64,000 nt of DNA from NCBI GenBank assembly GCA_930367205.1, contig OV884012.1, positions 58,549,239 to 58,613,238 of the forward strand. Reading direction: 5' to 3'. Positions 23,701 to 37,401 of the stretch are shown piece after piece. Both the position numbers and the translations under genes were made by a program. Every line of letters starts with the position of its first letter. Position 1 is the first letter of the stretch. The stretch is from Acanthosoma haemorrhoidale. Its lineage: Eukaryota; Arthropoda; Insecta; Hemiptera; Acanthosomatidae. Under the pieces are notes generated by a model. That model was not told the origin of the DNA. It was given only the letters and a program-made list of their open reading frames with translations, and made no database searches.

Positions 23701-25486
23701 AAACGAATCTTCACCTAAACGGAACACTAAAAACAGAAATCGAAAGTTACACATTTGACAATTATGTATCATCCATTAATACCGAGGATGGTAGTCTATG
23801 GACAGAAACACGAAAACTTCTACAACACAAAAACGTTTTATGGCCATTGTCAACATAACCAAATTCAGGCTACGATATTACGAACGATCAGAAAGCACGA
23901 CGATTCGCCGGCCAGTTCCCCGTTTTCAAACCCTTTTCTCATCTTACAAACGCTCAACATGAGAACGAAGTAATAACAGTACTTGTCACTTCTCTGCCAC
24001 CGTCGATTCCTCCAAAAGCTTTCAGTCCTTCATGAATTCAAATTGTTCCCGAAAAGAAAATCACCTGGTTATGATTCGATTACGCCTGAACTACTTTATC
24101 ATTTTCCACGAAAGGTTCCTATGCAGTTAACTTCTCTTTATAAATCTGTCTTACGCAAAACACACTTTTCTAATCAATGAAAATTTTTCCTTATCGGAAT
24201 AACAAAATTCACTTCGAGACCATCAATTCGGACTCAGCTCACTTTACCCTACCATCTACCGACTGCACAGAGTTATTGACTATGCAGCTTCTTCTTTTCA
24301 GAAGAGGTTTTACATGGTAAGAGACTTTCTTAATGTAGAACATGCTTTTGACAGAGTTTGGCATGCAGGACTAATCTTCAAACTACGGCCAAACTTCCCC
24401 ATACTTACTTCTTGATACTGAAATCTTACTTGGATAATCGCTTTTTTCAATAAATGGAAATACAGCGACCTCCTCATCGAGGCTTGTCAAAGCAAGGGTC
24501 CCCCACTACTTTAATACTTGCTCCAGTGCTTTAAGTTATTTTCACCACTGACATACCCACAACTCCCAATAAAGACCCAGCTCAAGCTTCCCTGACACTA
24601 CAAAATTACTTGGCTCAACTAAACTCGAGTGCAACCTCGAAACTTAAAATGAATAATGCCAAATCCTTACACATGATGCCCACCATTCAATCTGGCCAAT
24701 ATCCTCCTTTAAGTTTTGACAACCAACCTTTGGCACAACTGACACATTTAAATACTTAATTCTTACATTGGATAAGAGACTGGCTTACTAACGACTAACA
24801 CTTAGTCACTAAAACTATTGAAGCATTTATTGGACCAACGTTCAAAACATACCCTGTCCCAGAAACTATTGACATACATAATTTTACTGATACCAATTTG
24901 GACATACGGAGCCCAAATTTATCGATGTACTAAGAAGATTAACATCAGAACCACACAAATTATCATAGATGCACTGTTTTACATGTGAAATCATACATTA
25001 TAAACATTATAGAGGAACTTTTATGGCAAACTGCAAGGGCACCCAAGCCTACCGATGTAAGGACTGTCTACAACTAACTTACCTGGTAACATTTAATGTT
25101 GACTGAAAAGACGTCTGAGTATCTTCTAAATTCTTCTATCAATGGACAGGTGGACACTCAAAAGTGTGACAGGACTCTATACAGGTCACTGTCGGTTAAA
25201 TAAACACCTCTTTAATTTGGGGATAGTGGGATCACCAATCTGCAGATTCTGCAAGAAAGAGGGAGAAACGGCACGTCATATAATATGTGACTGTGATAAC
25301 TTAGCTAGAAGGCGATACCTTCACTTTGGTAGTGATCGCATTGTAGACCCCAAACTATGTGAACTGATCGATCCATTCAGTATCCTCAGATTTGCAAAGG
25401 CCGTGGGCCTGTCACATATATAGGACAGGGACATGGACGGCGCACAATAGGTCTCAGTGAGGCCGCGGTGCACAAATGCCGGAACA

Positions 25487-25528
<42 letters not shown>

Positions 25529-25535
25529 CTTCTAA
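23700..25535 (+). mobile_element. Degenerate LINE (Jockey/R1-like) ending in an (AAT)n tail
   Basis: Pieces in order: the end of the endonuclease-RT linker near 23740-23990; RT finger motif SPGYDSITPELL at about 24060-24100; a damaged palm region near 24300-24700; and at 25142-25423 a C-terminal region with GLYTGHCRLNKHL and a C-x2-C...H-x4-C type cluster (CRFCKK...HIICDC). It ends just before a pure (AAT)n array. That order and the short-repeat 3' tail are typical of LINEs. Many stops and frameshifts make it inactive, although the last 280 nt are open. Confidence 0.72.
25486..25528. repeat. (AAT)n microsatellite at LINE 3' end
   Basis: About 14 AAT units directly after the coding end of the LINE relic. 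Probably its original 3' tail. Confidence 0.9.
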
Positions 25536-25539
25536 ATTA

Positions 25540-26266
25540 ATAAAAATAAAATATACTCAAACTTCAACAAAATAGGAGAAGAATTAAGGCAGAGGCTTTT
25601 ATGTCATACATACCATTTTTATCATATTTACAGCAAATTCACTGGTTGTAACTAGTCATAGTTGTGAATTAATACATAAATTCTAAACGAAACATTTTTT
25701 TTAAGGGTTAATAAGCCGGTGAGTAGTAATAAACCGTTTCTTTATTAATTGTAGGCCAAAATACAAATTGAGGTACAATCGAGCTGGTAGGCTGTCCTCT
25801 CAATATTAACAAGAAATTGTCGTCAGCAATTCACCATATAGATATTTCCCCAACTGAAGATAGACATTTTCTTTCATTTACTGTCAATGAAGAATTTATT
25901 TATTAGTTGTTATAATGAGAAATATATTTGTCTGTTTTTCCTAACAGGGATTTTTCTTATTGGTTGAGGGCATCAACACCTTTTATATCCTTTCTATACC
26001 TCTCAACAGTTCAAATAAACACTACTAGTAGCCTAAACATACAAGACAATTAATAGAAGAGAACCTATTATTATTATTGAATATGTACTATTTAATATTC
26101 ATTTATGTATACACTATTGAATTATTTTCTTAGAACGGATAAATCTATTTTCTTGCATCTTCGGGCCCCTTATTTCAGCGGGAACGCTGTAAAAACTTAA
26201 TATTTATGAAAGTTTCCTCCGTTTTCATTACGCGAAACGGCACCAAGAATTTGATGACTGTGTAAC
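25540..26266. other. Intergenic sequence upstream of the dynein-2 gene
   Basis: No ORF and no recognisable element. It presumably includes upstream control sequence for the genes starting at 26267 and 26674. I looked for an RFX X-box, which controls many cilium genes, and saw no convincing one. Confidence 0.35.
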
Positions 26267-26413
26267 ATGAAGTTGAATATTTCGCTCTTGTTGGTCGTTG
26301 TGTGTATAATAACTGAACTCTACATCGGTGTATTATTAAGATATTTAATTTCTGGGGACCAAAACAAGCAGCATAATTTTTTTAATAAAAGCCTCGCAGC
26401 CATTCGTCGATAG
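26267..26413 (+). CDS. Possible small ORF: 48-aa single-pass membrane peptide
   Basis: ATG 26267 opens a 48-codon frame ending at TAG 26411-26413. Residues 4-26 form a strongly hydrophobic stretch (LNISLLLVVVCIITELYIGV), followed by a polar, slightly basic tail. It lies 260 nt upstream of the dynein-2 start codon on the same strand and could share a transcript with it. I recognise no family. A chance ORF is quite possible in this base composition; the well-formed membrane segment is the only positive evidence. Confidence 0.3.
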   Translation: MKLNISLLLVVVCIITELYIGVLLRYLISGDQNKQHNFFNKSLAAIRR

Positions 26414-26673
26414 TCTAGCCAGTAGTCCAGTATACAGACCTGTGGCATTTATGTTCACTTTGGATTGCACCTCTTTGGAGTGTTTAATAAATTTTGTACC
26501 GTTGTGTACCAGGGACTGTCAAATTTAAAAAGACATGTGAAACCATTTTTCGAAAGATTAAATTTTATGTATTTTTTAAGCGTTATCACTTACTGATTCA
26601 TCTTAATCTAAATTGAAACATATAAACGCCCAAAGTTTGTACTAGTAATCAATTAGTTATTTTATTTAATAAA

Positions 26674-29600
26674 ATGTTTTCTGGTGCTGACCTAGAAGTT
26701 GTGGGGTTTTCTTCAGCTCTAAATTTGAATTCTGATGACCCAACTTCTAAAAGGTACTCATACATTATTTTGGTATATACTTATGATATAATAATGAATA
26801 TATTGAGTACCACTAATACTATCTCATTAATGGTACACCACTGATTTAATCTTAAAACTGTTATTGGCCTACCCCCTCATATTCTTCTCCCACTATTCAG
26901 AAATACTTTTGAATAATCACTAGGCAGTCAACAATCACATTCAGACAATACCTGCCAATGATCAGTCACTTTTATATGTACAGATTTCTTCTAAATTATA
27001 CATTATAGATATCAGAAACCTTGGATATCAACCAAAATTTTACCTGCAATGTTTTATTTTGACTTTCATTTTGTATTTAGTTTGCTATTGTATGAACACT
27101 GCTTTTAGCCTGACAGCGGGACCAATGTAAATAAACAAATAATCTCAAGAAAACCTTTTAAAGGGGGAGAGAGGAAAACTAGTTAGGATATTCAGACAAT
27201 GTCTAAAGTTTTGGACAGCTGAAAACTTGATATAAATTTGTTTTCTTTAATGGAATGATTTATAATTTAAATTAATAGGCTTTTTTATCTAAAATATTTA
27301 AAAACTAGTAAACAATTTATAAAATACTGTAATTTTTTAATAGAAAAATATGTATCTTACAAAAGTATTGGAACAATTATTTTGATTCATTATTTGGTTG
27401 CTATATTCCGGCAATTTGGCTATATGGCTACAAAGCATTCAGTTTTTTGTTTTAACGCAACATCATTTTGTATTTATACTTAGCCTTCTGTGTAAAAAAT
27501 AGTACTATTATATGTTATTTAAAGTTAGTATAAGTGGAAAATCTAAGGTGGAAAAGGGGAGGAGGGTAGAGTACCTTCATAATATGAGTCATTTTATTTG
27601 GGAAATAAGTTAGACCACTGGAAAACCATGTATGACTTTTTGTTAAACAAATAGAGATAGGTAGTAAAATAGAAAATAGAGATGGTTGGGGGCAAAAATA
27701 TTGGTCAACATTTTTTTTCCTTGTAAAGAAGGCGATTAATTTTTTGAAATCCCCTGCTTTTTTGCTCCACCAAAGGCCAAGAAATTAGACCTACAAGAGT
27801 ACTCAAATCTCCACAAGTACCCTTTGCAGTATACTATAGAGCCTTACATGAAGTTCATCTTCACAGGAGAATAGTTTGGAGGAAACTCTTCATTAGCGAA
27901 TAAAATAAACTTAAGAGATGAACATTACAAAATAGTTCAAAAGTGCCTGAAAATTGTGATGAAAAAGCTTCATAAACACAATTAAATTAAAAAAAATGGC
28001 GGAAGAAGCATTACTTTTTTTTCAATAATAAATCTTTATTTGAAGAAAATTTCAATCTGCCCTAGAAGAGTTACCTTTGATAAAATATCAATGGTCAGTT
28101 CTTGTGCATAGCAGACTTGTCACTGAGTTTGGTAGACTGAACTTCTTTTGGAGGAATATGGACCAGTATATATTGTAACATTCATGATATTTGAGAATAT
28201 CATGGCCAGGAACCCTCACATCTGGTAAGCATCTTCCCTTATGCTCCTAGGAGTGGGGATGAGATAAACGGGCAGTCTTAGCACAACCGCCGAGAAGAGC
28301 GGACTTAGCAAGCTCCCGAATTGGCGGTACCATACAGGAAGAGAGGAGAAGAACCAACAGCAGAAAGTAACGTTGATTGAATTACAGGAAGATCATCGAT
28401 TGGGTGATATTAATATTGTTTTTATTATGGATCCATTAAAAGAAATTGAGCTCAAATTTCATGTTTTTTGTAATTAGTAGTAAATATCCTAATTTAAAAG
28501 GAATTGAATATTTTTTTTATACTTTTTGTCAGCACTCTAAATAATTATAATTATTTGTTATAACCATTTTATTTGAATATATTTCACAATTCCTAGTTTC
28601 TCAATTTATTAATAACTACAACATTAGCCTTGAGATCGGGCGATTCAATCGGGATAAATTCCTATGTCAAAGACATAAAACAATTTGAATTAAAGATCTC
28701 ATGACGGACCTGCCAAATTAGTTAAGGTAAATTGATCAAATAAAGTAGAAAAAGAAATGGTAAAAAATGAGGTAGGTTCCAATATAGAGGGAGAATTTTT
28801 GCAGTATCAGGAGGTAAATGAGAAATAAATTAAAATTTTGACATTTAGCATGATAATAATCTCAATCATAAATACCGTTACCAGACAATACCTATTTTAC
28901 TCTATGACCAGATGTCTACAAATTATCTTTGTTTTGCAGTAGAGGACCTACTACCCAATTGTAATTAGCATCTTTTAAGTTAGTCAAAACAAATATTTTT
29001 AAAATACAAATGGATGTTTGCAGATTATTATTAGTGTGCCAATACTTTTGCCGCTTACATTGTTTGTTTGAATTCAGCAAATTTACCATTATTTATTTTT
29101 GTCTGTTCGTGTTTTTTGTTTATACAATACAAATAAAATGAAGGGTTTGTTGTGGTATAGGTCCCATTATTATTTATAATTATTAATAAATACAAATAAT
29201 AGTATATATTTAACATCTATTCCTTAGAAATAAAAATAATTAACTAATTGAAATACAATTCAAGAATTACTGAGAAAAAATAATTAGATGCCTCAATACT
29301 TTTGATACTAACTGTATCTGGTAAAGATCAAGATGAGTACCACTCCTTTGTTGACACTTGAGTTGAATTTTCACCCTACAAAACATTTTTGAATTTAATA
29401 AGGCTTTATTTAATGAGTGATTATTTATTATACAAAACTTGTTCGATATTAATTTGTTCATTTTATCATTTCTAGGGAGGTACGAGAATCATCATCTCAA
29501 ACTGAAAGAGAGTCATTGGAAGAGGAAACCCAAACCACTTCGATTAAACATTCTGAAGTATGGATTTGTTTTACTTATTGGAGTGAACGAATTTAGACAG

Positions 29601-32600
29601 AATTAACTAATTCCCATTTAACAGAAGGGGTTTGCTTATGTTTAGTGGTTTTTTAAATTTCTAAACCCTTAATTATTAATAAATTTTAGCCATAGAAAAA
29701 ATATACTGGCAGGGGTGGGACTCGAACCCAGAATCTCCCCATTAACCAGTTGGCAGTGCTCTACCTAACTGAGGTGCCTGCAGATGTAAATGACCTCAAT
29801 GTGAATCCTCTTTGGTCTGCTTAAGGTCATGGAGAAAGCAGTGAGCAGCTATATTGAAGTTAGGCTGCAAGCTAGGCACCACTACACTCATGCCAACATG
29901 CCTATTAAAAAGTAAAATCGACTGAAACCACTCCACACTGCGGTTATCTGAACAGAAAATGCCGTTCACCGCGGATAATATAGCCTAGGGTTGTTCTTCA
30001 ATGTCTAAGGAGCATTTGGCTAGAAAATACCATCCAGCATAAGAAAAGTTCCGTCTATAAGGAGTATGCACATTCATTGGGTAGATAGATGCCATACAGA
30101 CCCTTAGGAAAATTTAGGTCAATTGGGGACATTGGTCGCTGTGGCCTCACTGAGGAGGCAAAGGTAGACACAGGCTCCCCACAAGAAGATAGCTCTTAAC
30201 ACTCCTCTGGTGTGTAGTCATGGACAAACTCCTCAACAGACTAAAATGCACAGCCTATGCAGACAACAGATTGCTAATCAATCTGCAACTGTAATCCTGC
30301 AGTATAAGGTACTCAGTATAAGCGTGATCCCCCAGCTAACTAAAGCTCCCAAATTGTTCTTCCCCACAACTTAGCCGTGTCTGGGAAAAGGAGTTTATGA
30401 GAAAAGATATAAACCACTTGTGAAAATTTGGTCTTAGCTATTGATTTTCCTTCATAGGTATATTAAAAAAACTAGTGTCGGGTCATCACGAGGGGGTTGC
30501 CTAGTTACCCTAGCCCTAGTGACGAAGTGAGGGTTGATTAGGCTATGACCTGGACAATTACTTCATGACGGATCTTAGTACTGTACTTTCTGACTCCATA
30601 TTTGATAAGTATGTGCCCCGATAGTGCACTATATTCAGGAGAAGAGGTATAGGTAGGTATTGCTGGTAGTTTATGTGGTCTTGGAATGACCACGAATTCA
30701 CACTCGGTATCTGAGGGTAAGCAAAAACCGTCCGGATCCCAAAGGCCAGTGTGTACCGGAGAGAGACAGACTGGATTGCCGTGGGAGACACTACTAGGTA
30801 AAGTTTGTAGAGCCACGGCAACTGTTGTCCACGAGGGAGAGGTCTCTCCCAAGGAGGTGCTAGTTTTAGGGAGGCGAAGGCAGAGAATCCCACTAGGAGA
30901 GTGTGGGGTCTGACAAGGCCGGACTAAAACATAGCGAGGTTTAGGAAGAGAGATGTAGAGGTTTTCATAAGAAGACCAAATCTTGAAACATCAGTGCAGC
31001 TGCAAGTACCAGTCAGAGAGCCATAGTTAAAATGAATTACCGACTAAAACTAGAGGGTTTATAGCCCCCAGTAACCAATGATCTGGGTTTTATTCTGACC
31101 AACCAAACTGCAGGGTTGCGGTGACTGTTCTAGACCAGGACCCACCCGACCCCCTAGCTACTACCTGACCCTCCCTTCAAGGGCCTCCGACTAGTTATTT
31201 TCAGCTGCGTCTTTTACTGTTTACAATATTTATACTGGTATGACTTATGGTTTGGTAATGTTATTTACATTTGTTTAAACTAACTTACAACATATTATAA
31301 CCAATTTACAATATATATATAAAATAGAGTATAGGGTGATTTATCTTATGTAGTTAGCGGTCGCTACAACTAGCATATTGAATTTAGTTAGCCCTAATTA
31401 TGGCATGACTAACATTGACTGTCAATGGCTATGGTATTATTAATTAATACTTACTGTTGTCTTCAATACTCAATGTTAACAACTCTCCTAAGCAGGCTCC
31501 CGGTCAAGTTAGCCGGCATCCATACTCCTCTAAGTGATGTCATCTCTTCACGTTCAAGCAGCAAGTGAGACTGTCTTTTCAGTTGGGCAATATTTTAAGA
31601 GGAGTTAATCAGGGCACGTAGTCCGAATTTGTTTTAGCCATCTACCAGCCTTAATATACAAATAAAAGGAAAATTGAATTATATGAAAGAAATGCGTAGT
31701 TAATACTTCCAATTTCTATCAAACTGTACTTTTAACCTATAACGCAGAGGGAGAAATGTGGAGATGACCACCCAGGGAGCATAATTCTAGCTATATGAGA
31801 GACCCCCATAAAATATAGTTCACACTAGCCGCCGATTGGAAACTGCTCTTATTTTACAAATACATCACATCCTGAACTCAGTAATTATTAACCAGCTATA
31901 CATTTACAATTAACACAAAATAAAATATTCCTTAATTATTCATTTTCAGAGCTACAATCAGAAAATCAACTACACAAGACGACTGTATGATACATATATA
32001 ATTTTTCAATAATGTTAGTCAATGAAAAAATAAAATAGAAATATTATAAAGTGGTTAACCTTGAAAAAAATGGGATATTTTTAAAGGTACTATAAGGGTA
32101 AATGAGGTATGATGGTATCTATTAGGAAAGTTTTTAAGTTTTGAAAATTTATAGAAATAATTCACTATAATTGAACGAAAATGTTTCTGTTCATCTTGGG
32201 AGCATGGATACTTTGATGAGGGCTGGCTAGCAACTGTCTATCTATATTGATGTTACTAGCTTGATCAGTATTTTTGTTTTTAGGGCCATGTTGTGGCAAC
32301 CTCTTAATTACGAATAATTAGAAGTTCCCCTCTTCTCAGCCCGGAAAATATCTATCTATGTTTCCATATTTTAATTAAGACCTTAACGCGGCAAGTAAGA
32401 GAGAGAGAGAGGGGGAAGCTACTGGAGGAAACAGCCGCAGGTGGGGGGACCACCCCCACCACGGCTGGCCTGCTTATATAAGCAGCGAGACTGGCCGAAG
32501 TTGCCAAAACGTACAGAACCAGCACTTGGAACACTGCTCTCTCTCTCTCTCTGCCTCCCTCCCACCCTCTCTGCCTCCCTCCCCCCCTCTCTCTCTCTCT

Positions 32601-35600
32601 CTCTCCCTCTCTATCTCTCTCTCCCTCTCTCTCTACCTCTCTCCCTACCAACCCTAGCCCGCGACGGGCGTCTCCTCGCCACTTTGGGGATACTCAGGTA
32701 TAAACTGAGCCCCCTAGTGACGACCCGACAACTGGTGACCCCGACGTGATCTGAAGAGTGTAACTGACTCTATACTACCACACAGAAATAAATTAAAATC
32801 AACGCCATGGTTTAAGTACAGAGGCAGGCCCAGTGCAGTGAAGAGTAGCAAATAATTTTCCCTGTGAGCTACTGTGCAATTAAATAGCCGACAAGTATTT
32901 TTAAAAATCCGAGTAAATATAATCTTAATCACTTCACGAAGCAACACATCCGATGACTCCTCAAGAACTCCTCGACATTCTTGTTACACACTCTAAAACT
33001 AAAATAAAAAGAAATGTGCTGGAAAACTTAGAAATTAAAATAAGCACCATAAACATAAAAAAAAAAAAAAAAACCTGAACAGACAAGACGATGCCCTAAA
33101 ACCAAAACCTACTGATCAACCACACACCATCAGTGGGAACAGTCGTCACCAGTCAACCTCTATCGAAGTATCCACACTCCCTAGGTGAACAGAAACACTT
33201 TCATTTAAAGATAATGAATAAACTATTTCTATAAATTTTCAAAAGTTAAAAATGTTCCTAATTGTAACTAGCTTATTTCATTTTTTATAATTTGCCTTTA
33301 TATTACCTTAAAAAATTTTCTTAAATTCATAAACTTTACATTTTATTTTACCATTATGACTATCTTTATTGAAAAATGACGTATGCAATCGTCTCTTGTA
33401 GTTGATTTTCTGATTTTAGCTCTGAAGATGCCAATATAATTGAAAGGGGCATAGAGAGAGTTTATGTAACAATCCTGTTGATCAGTTTCATATGTAATAA
33501 GGTATTCCTTTAATGTGGGTAATCTAGAAAGAGAGAGCTTTACAAAATTAGGTAATCTGAAAGGATGTAAAATATCTCAAATGCTTGAAGTTCTAGAAAC
33601 TAGAACCTTATGTAACAATGGGACTATCCTTTAAAATCAACTTTATCTAAGCCAAAGAGACAGCTGTCCTTTTTAAATAATCCATGATGCAGCATTTCTC
33701 CTCTCTTCTAAATTAATGATCTTATTATCCTCATTAATATTATGTTATAAAGTTTGAAATTATCAATCAAGTAGGATAGGACCTGTTACAGAAAGATAAA
33801 TGAAACCCTTAATTGTGTGATTCATAATACATCAATTTGATTTATTCAATACAACAGTAAAAAATGCTATTAGAGCAAGTTCATCACTCTCGACTGAATT
33901 TATTTTTCTGTTATAATTATGAATTTTTGTGACTAATTCTTATTTAATAAAACATCTGTAACCTTAATTTTCTAAAATGTGTCATTTTACCACCATAAAT
34001 TGTGGTGTCATAATGAAAATTCATAAAGTTGTATGTGTTACTTTGTAGGTTTTTTTTTTTTTTTTGGTCTCTGTTTACCTACATATAAATAAGTTCTCTT
34101 AGTCTTGTTATTCTCTGTCATCTGGAAACTATATGTTATATAGAAACAAATTTTTTTGGGGGGTTTGATATCCTCCTTAGGACTTAGTTGAAATTGGCCG
34201 TATTATTTTCATGTTACCACTCTTTTCTTTCTTACTTTCTCCAACAAGACTAGTATCTGGTGACCCGGTATAGTTCTTTAACATTAAAAGCATTTTCTGT
34301 ATTATTGGTAAAATTGGATATCCAGTCGCTTCTGTACTTACTAGGTGATTGTTTAACCTGACTGTTATTTTCTGAATATGCTTTTGTTGCTTCAATTTTC
34401 TTATTCCTGGTCCTGGCTTGGCTAATCCTTTCCATTAGCTTTTAATGTCCTTCACTGTTTAATCTTATCTCATGTAAGAACGTCTCAATCATCTTTAATA
34501 TAGTGGTTTTATACTTTTACTATAATATGATTGATTGGGGAGTATCCAATTAAATTGGTTAGTCCCATTTTAAATTCTGCATCCTTAGTGTTTTACTGCA
34601 ACTCATTAGTTCACACCTACCACCCTTGTAATGTTGAGTTCCTCTATTTTTCCTGACAGCAGTATGTCTGACTTTTTCTGGTGGTGATCAAACCTATTAT
34701 CAGCATTTCTTTAATTCCTCACATCTAGAACCAATATATTCTATTTGTTTATGATTGATTTAGAGCTCCTCAAAATAGCCCCAAACTAAAGTTTGAGTAA
34801 CATTTCCCTTCTCATGCATCTTCCTTTGACCATTATTTTCTTATCTATCCCAAATACCTTTGGAACTCTATTTCCATCAATAATCGTTGTTCATCAACTC
34901 TCCCAATGTCTAAATCTAGATTTTACCTATTCCTTATCTGCCTCCAATCTAATAATTCATCATTATTATTCTGTTTATTTATTTTTCATTCATCCCAGCA
35001 ACCTCCCACATGTATTTCCCCCTTCTAATAATTCCTGTTTATTTCTTCTTTTTATTTCATCACTACTCATTCATGTTTTTTTGCTGTTGGTTCTTTGTAG
35101 TCATCTCATATGTACATCTTATCTTTATCAAATTATTAGCTTATCAGATTTGTATATTTTTTTGTCAGCTAGACATTCCTATTTTGTTCCTTCTTGATAT
35201 TTTTAGGGAACAATGTTCCTTTATTAGTATATCTGTAAAACACTTCACATGAAACACAGCAGTACAACTTAAGCAGAGCAAAACACATAAATTGTCTTGA
35301 TAAGGTTTTACTGTTATTTGAATGATGATTGCATTAAGAAGGTGTTGAGTCAGATTTATGTTCCAATAAGTAGGTTTTTACTCCAAACATGTGAAGGGCT
35401 AGATAGTTATAGAAGCTTGGTGGCACAAGCTATTAAAGGAACTTCTAATGTACTAGATTCTTAGAAAAGTTGTTGTGCACAGTTTATTTCCTTTACTAGT
35501 TTATTTCCATAATTAGTATACTTGCAGTGGTATTTGAAGCCCCTATTGCACCCACTAATCCATGGTCCCATATGAGTTTCCAGAAGTGTCTTAAAAGATT

Positions 35601-37370
35601 GCCAGTCACAATTTTTTCTTTGGACTACTCCTTCCAATACATAGTAGTAAATGAGATGAGAAACAAAGACAGTTGGGTACATAATTGAATACAAGGGTAG
35701 TCAATGTAAACAACAATATAACTTATATAAACAAAAGAATCAAATTAGAATTTAATGAGCTATTTTATTTTAAATTCAACAGTGCTTTCATGCACAAGGA
35801 CTTTTGTAGCAACCTAGTACTTCATCTGTATTAAATTCTATTGGTTCAACTTCTCTACCATACATGGTTTCATATAAAATGGACGAGGTAACCGTATGGA
35901 ATAAGTGTGGTTACCATGTGGAATAAGCATAGTAACCATGCGGCCTTGTAAGTTTTATTCTCACCTGCCAGAACGGGTTTTATTTCATGGAGACCCCACA
36001 GAATAAACTCAGTATTCCTGAGCTATAATAGGAATACTTTTACATTCCTCCTCATACACTCCTTGTTTTCCTCTTTCGTTTAAAAAGGGTGGTAACATGT
36101 AGATAACTCACTCACCTTCGTTAGGTAAAATTGTTGTATGAATCCTAAAATATGTATCTTTACATAATAAATAATCTTTCGATATTCCACTTAAAAAATA
36201 AATGAATAAGGGCATTAAAATGTTGCTTTACTGTTAAAAAAATAAAAGTTTAATGAGTTAGATCACTAATTCAAAGAATTTTGATTATGTAGATTCAAAC
36301 TGAGGAAGTTGTGAAGAACCTCAATGCTGAATATAATGTGGATAATTTGGCTGCTTTTTTGAAGAAAATTTCTCCTGATGTTATTCAGGAGTTGGATAAG
36401 TTAGAAAAAAGTAAAGCTTTCACATTATATCAAAATGTAGAAGACACACAAGAGTTCCAAATTAAGATAAAAGCTACTCATACTATTCAAAGTGCTGAAG
36501 TCCCAAAGATACCTCAAGTAAATATATTTTTTATAAAAGATAAGAAAGAATTATTTAGAAAATTATATTGAAATAACCCTTTTTATTATTTAGGCTAGAG
36601 TATCCTGTTTGGCTTGGAGTTGTACTGGCAATGTAATTAGTTATGGCTTTGAAACATATCAACATATGGATTGGTGCACCCACAACAGTAGCGTTCACTT
36701 TTATAACATCAAAATGTAATATTTTCAATATTATTATATCTATTTACTAATTTAAATTAGATTAAAAATTAACATTTAACTAAAATTGTTTTGTTAGGTC
36801 AGGATTTGATGCAAATAATCCTACACATGCAATTCCTACAAAATCGTGTGTGACTGCCTTGGCAATGCATCCTTTTGAACCTTCTATAGTTGCAGTTGGT
36901 ACGGCTGATGGTAAGGTATTAACTAATTATCGGTCAAAGAGAAAAAATAACGACATCGCCGGGACTCAAACCTGATACCTTCTGATTGATTACTGTTCAG
37001 ATCCGCCTAACACTAGCCTATCCATGCTGAATATTATCTATTATATGCCTAATCTAAAAAAAATCTAAAATTATGTTATGCTAGGGTTTTAGAGGGTCAA
37101 ATAATGACCCTTCAAATAATGGGTTTTAGAGGTCAAGTAATGAGACCCGTTAGATCTGGGATAACCTAGTGGTAATCACCTGAATCAAGAGGTAATCTTC
37201 TGGTTAATCAAAAGGTCAGCTTGGAGCATAAGTAATCCTATTGTATGGCATTCATTTACTTAACTGTTTATTTTATTTTTTTATAACTCTTATTAATTAA
37301 GATGGCTGCTGATTTAATTAAATTGAGCAATTGCCACTTTTGATAACTTCTATCAAGTATTTTTCACTTC

Positions 37371-37401
<31 letters not shown>

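Noticed and set aside
29700..29785. Functional tRNA gene on the minus strand
   Set aside because: Good A and B boxes, but anticodon and acceptor stems do not pair; best seen as a SINE head.
30538..30913. Overlapping ORFs of 75-111 codons
   Set aside because: Inside a solo LTR; not kept in the second copy at 60871-61597.
32352..32749. Ser/Leu- or Arg/Glu-rich ORFs on both strands
   Set aside because: Translation of the CT-rich microsatellite.
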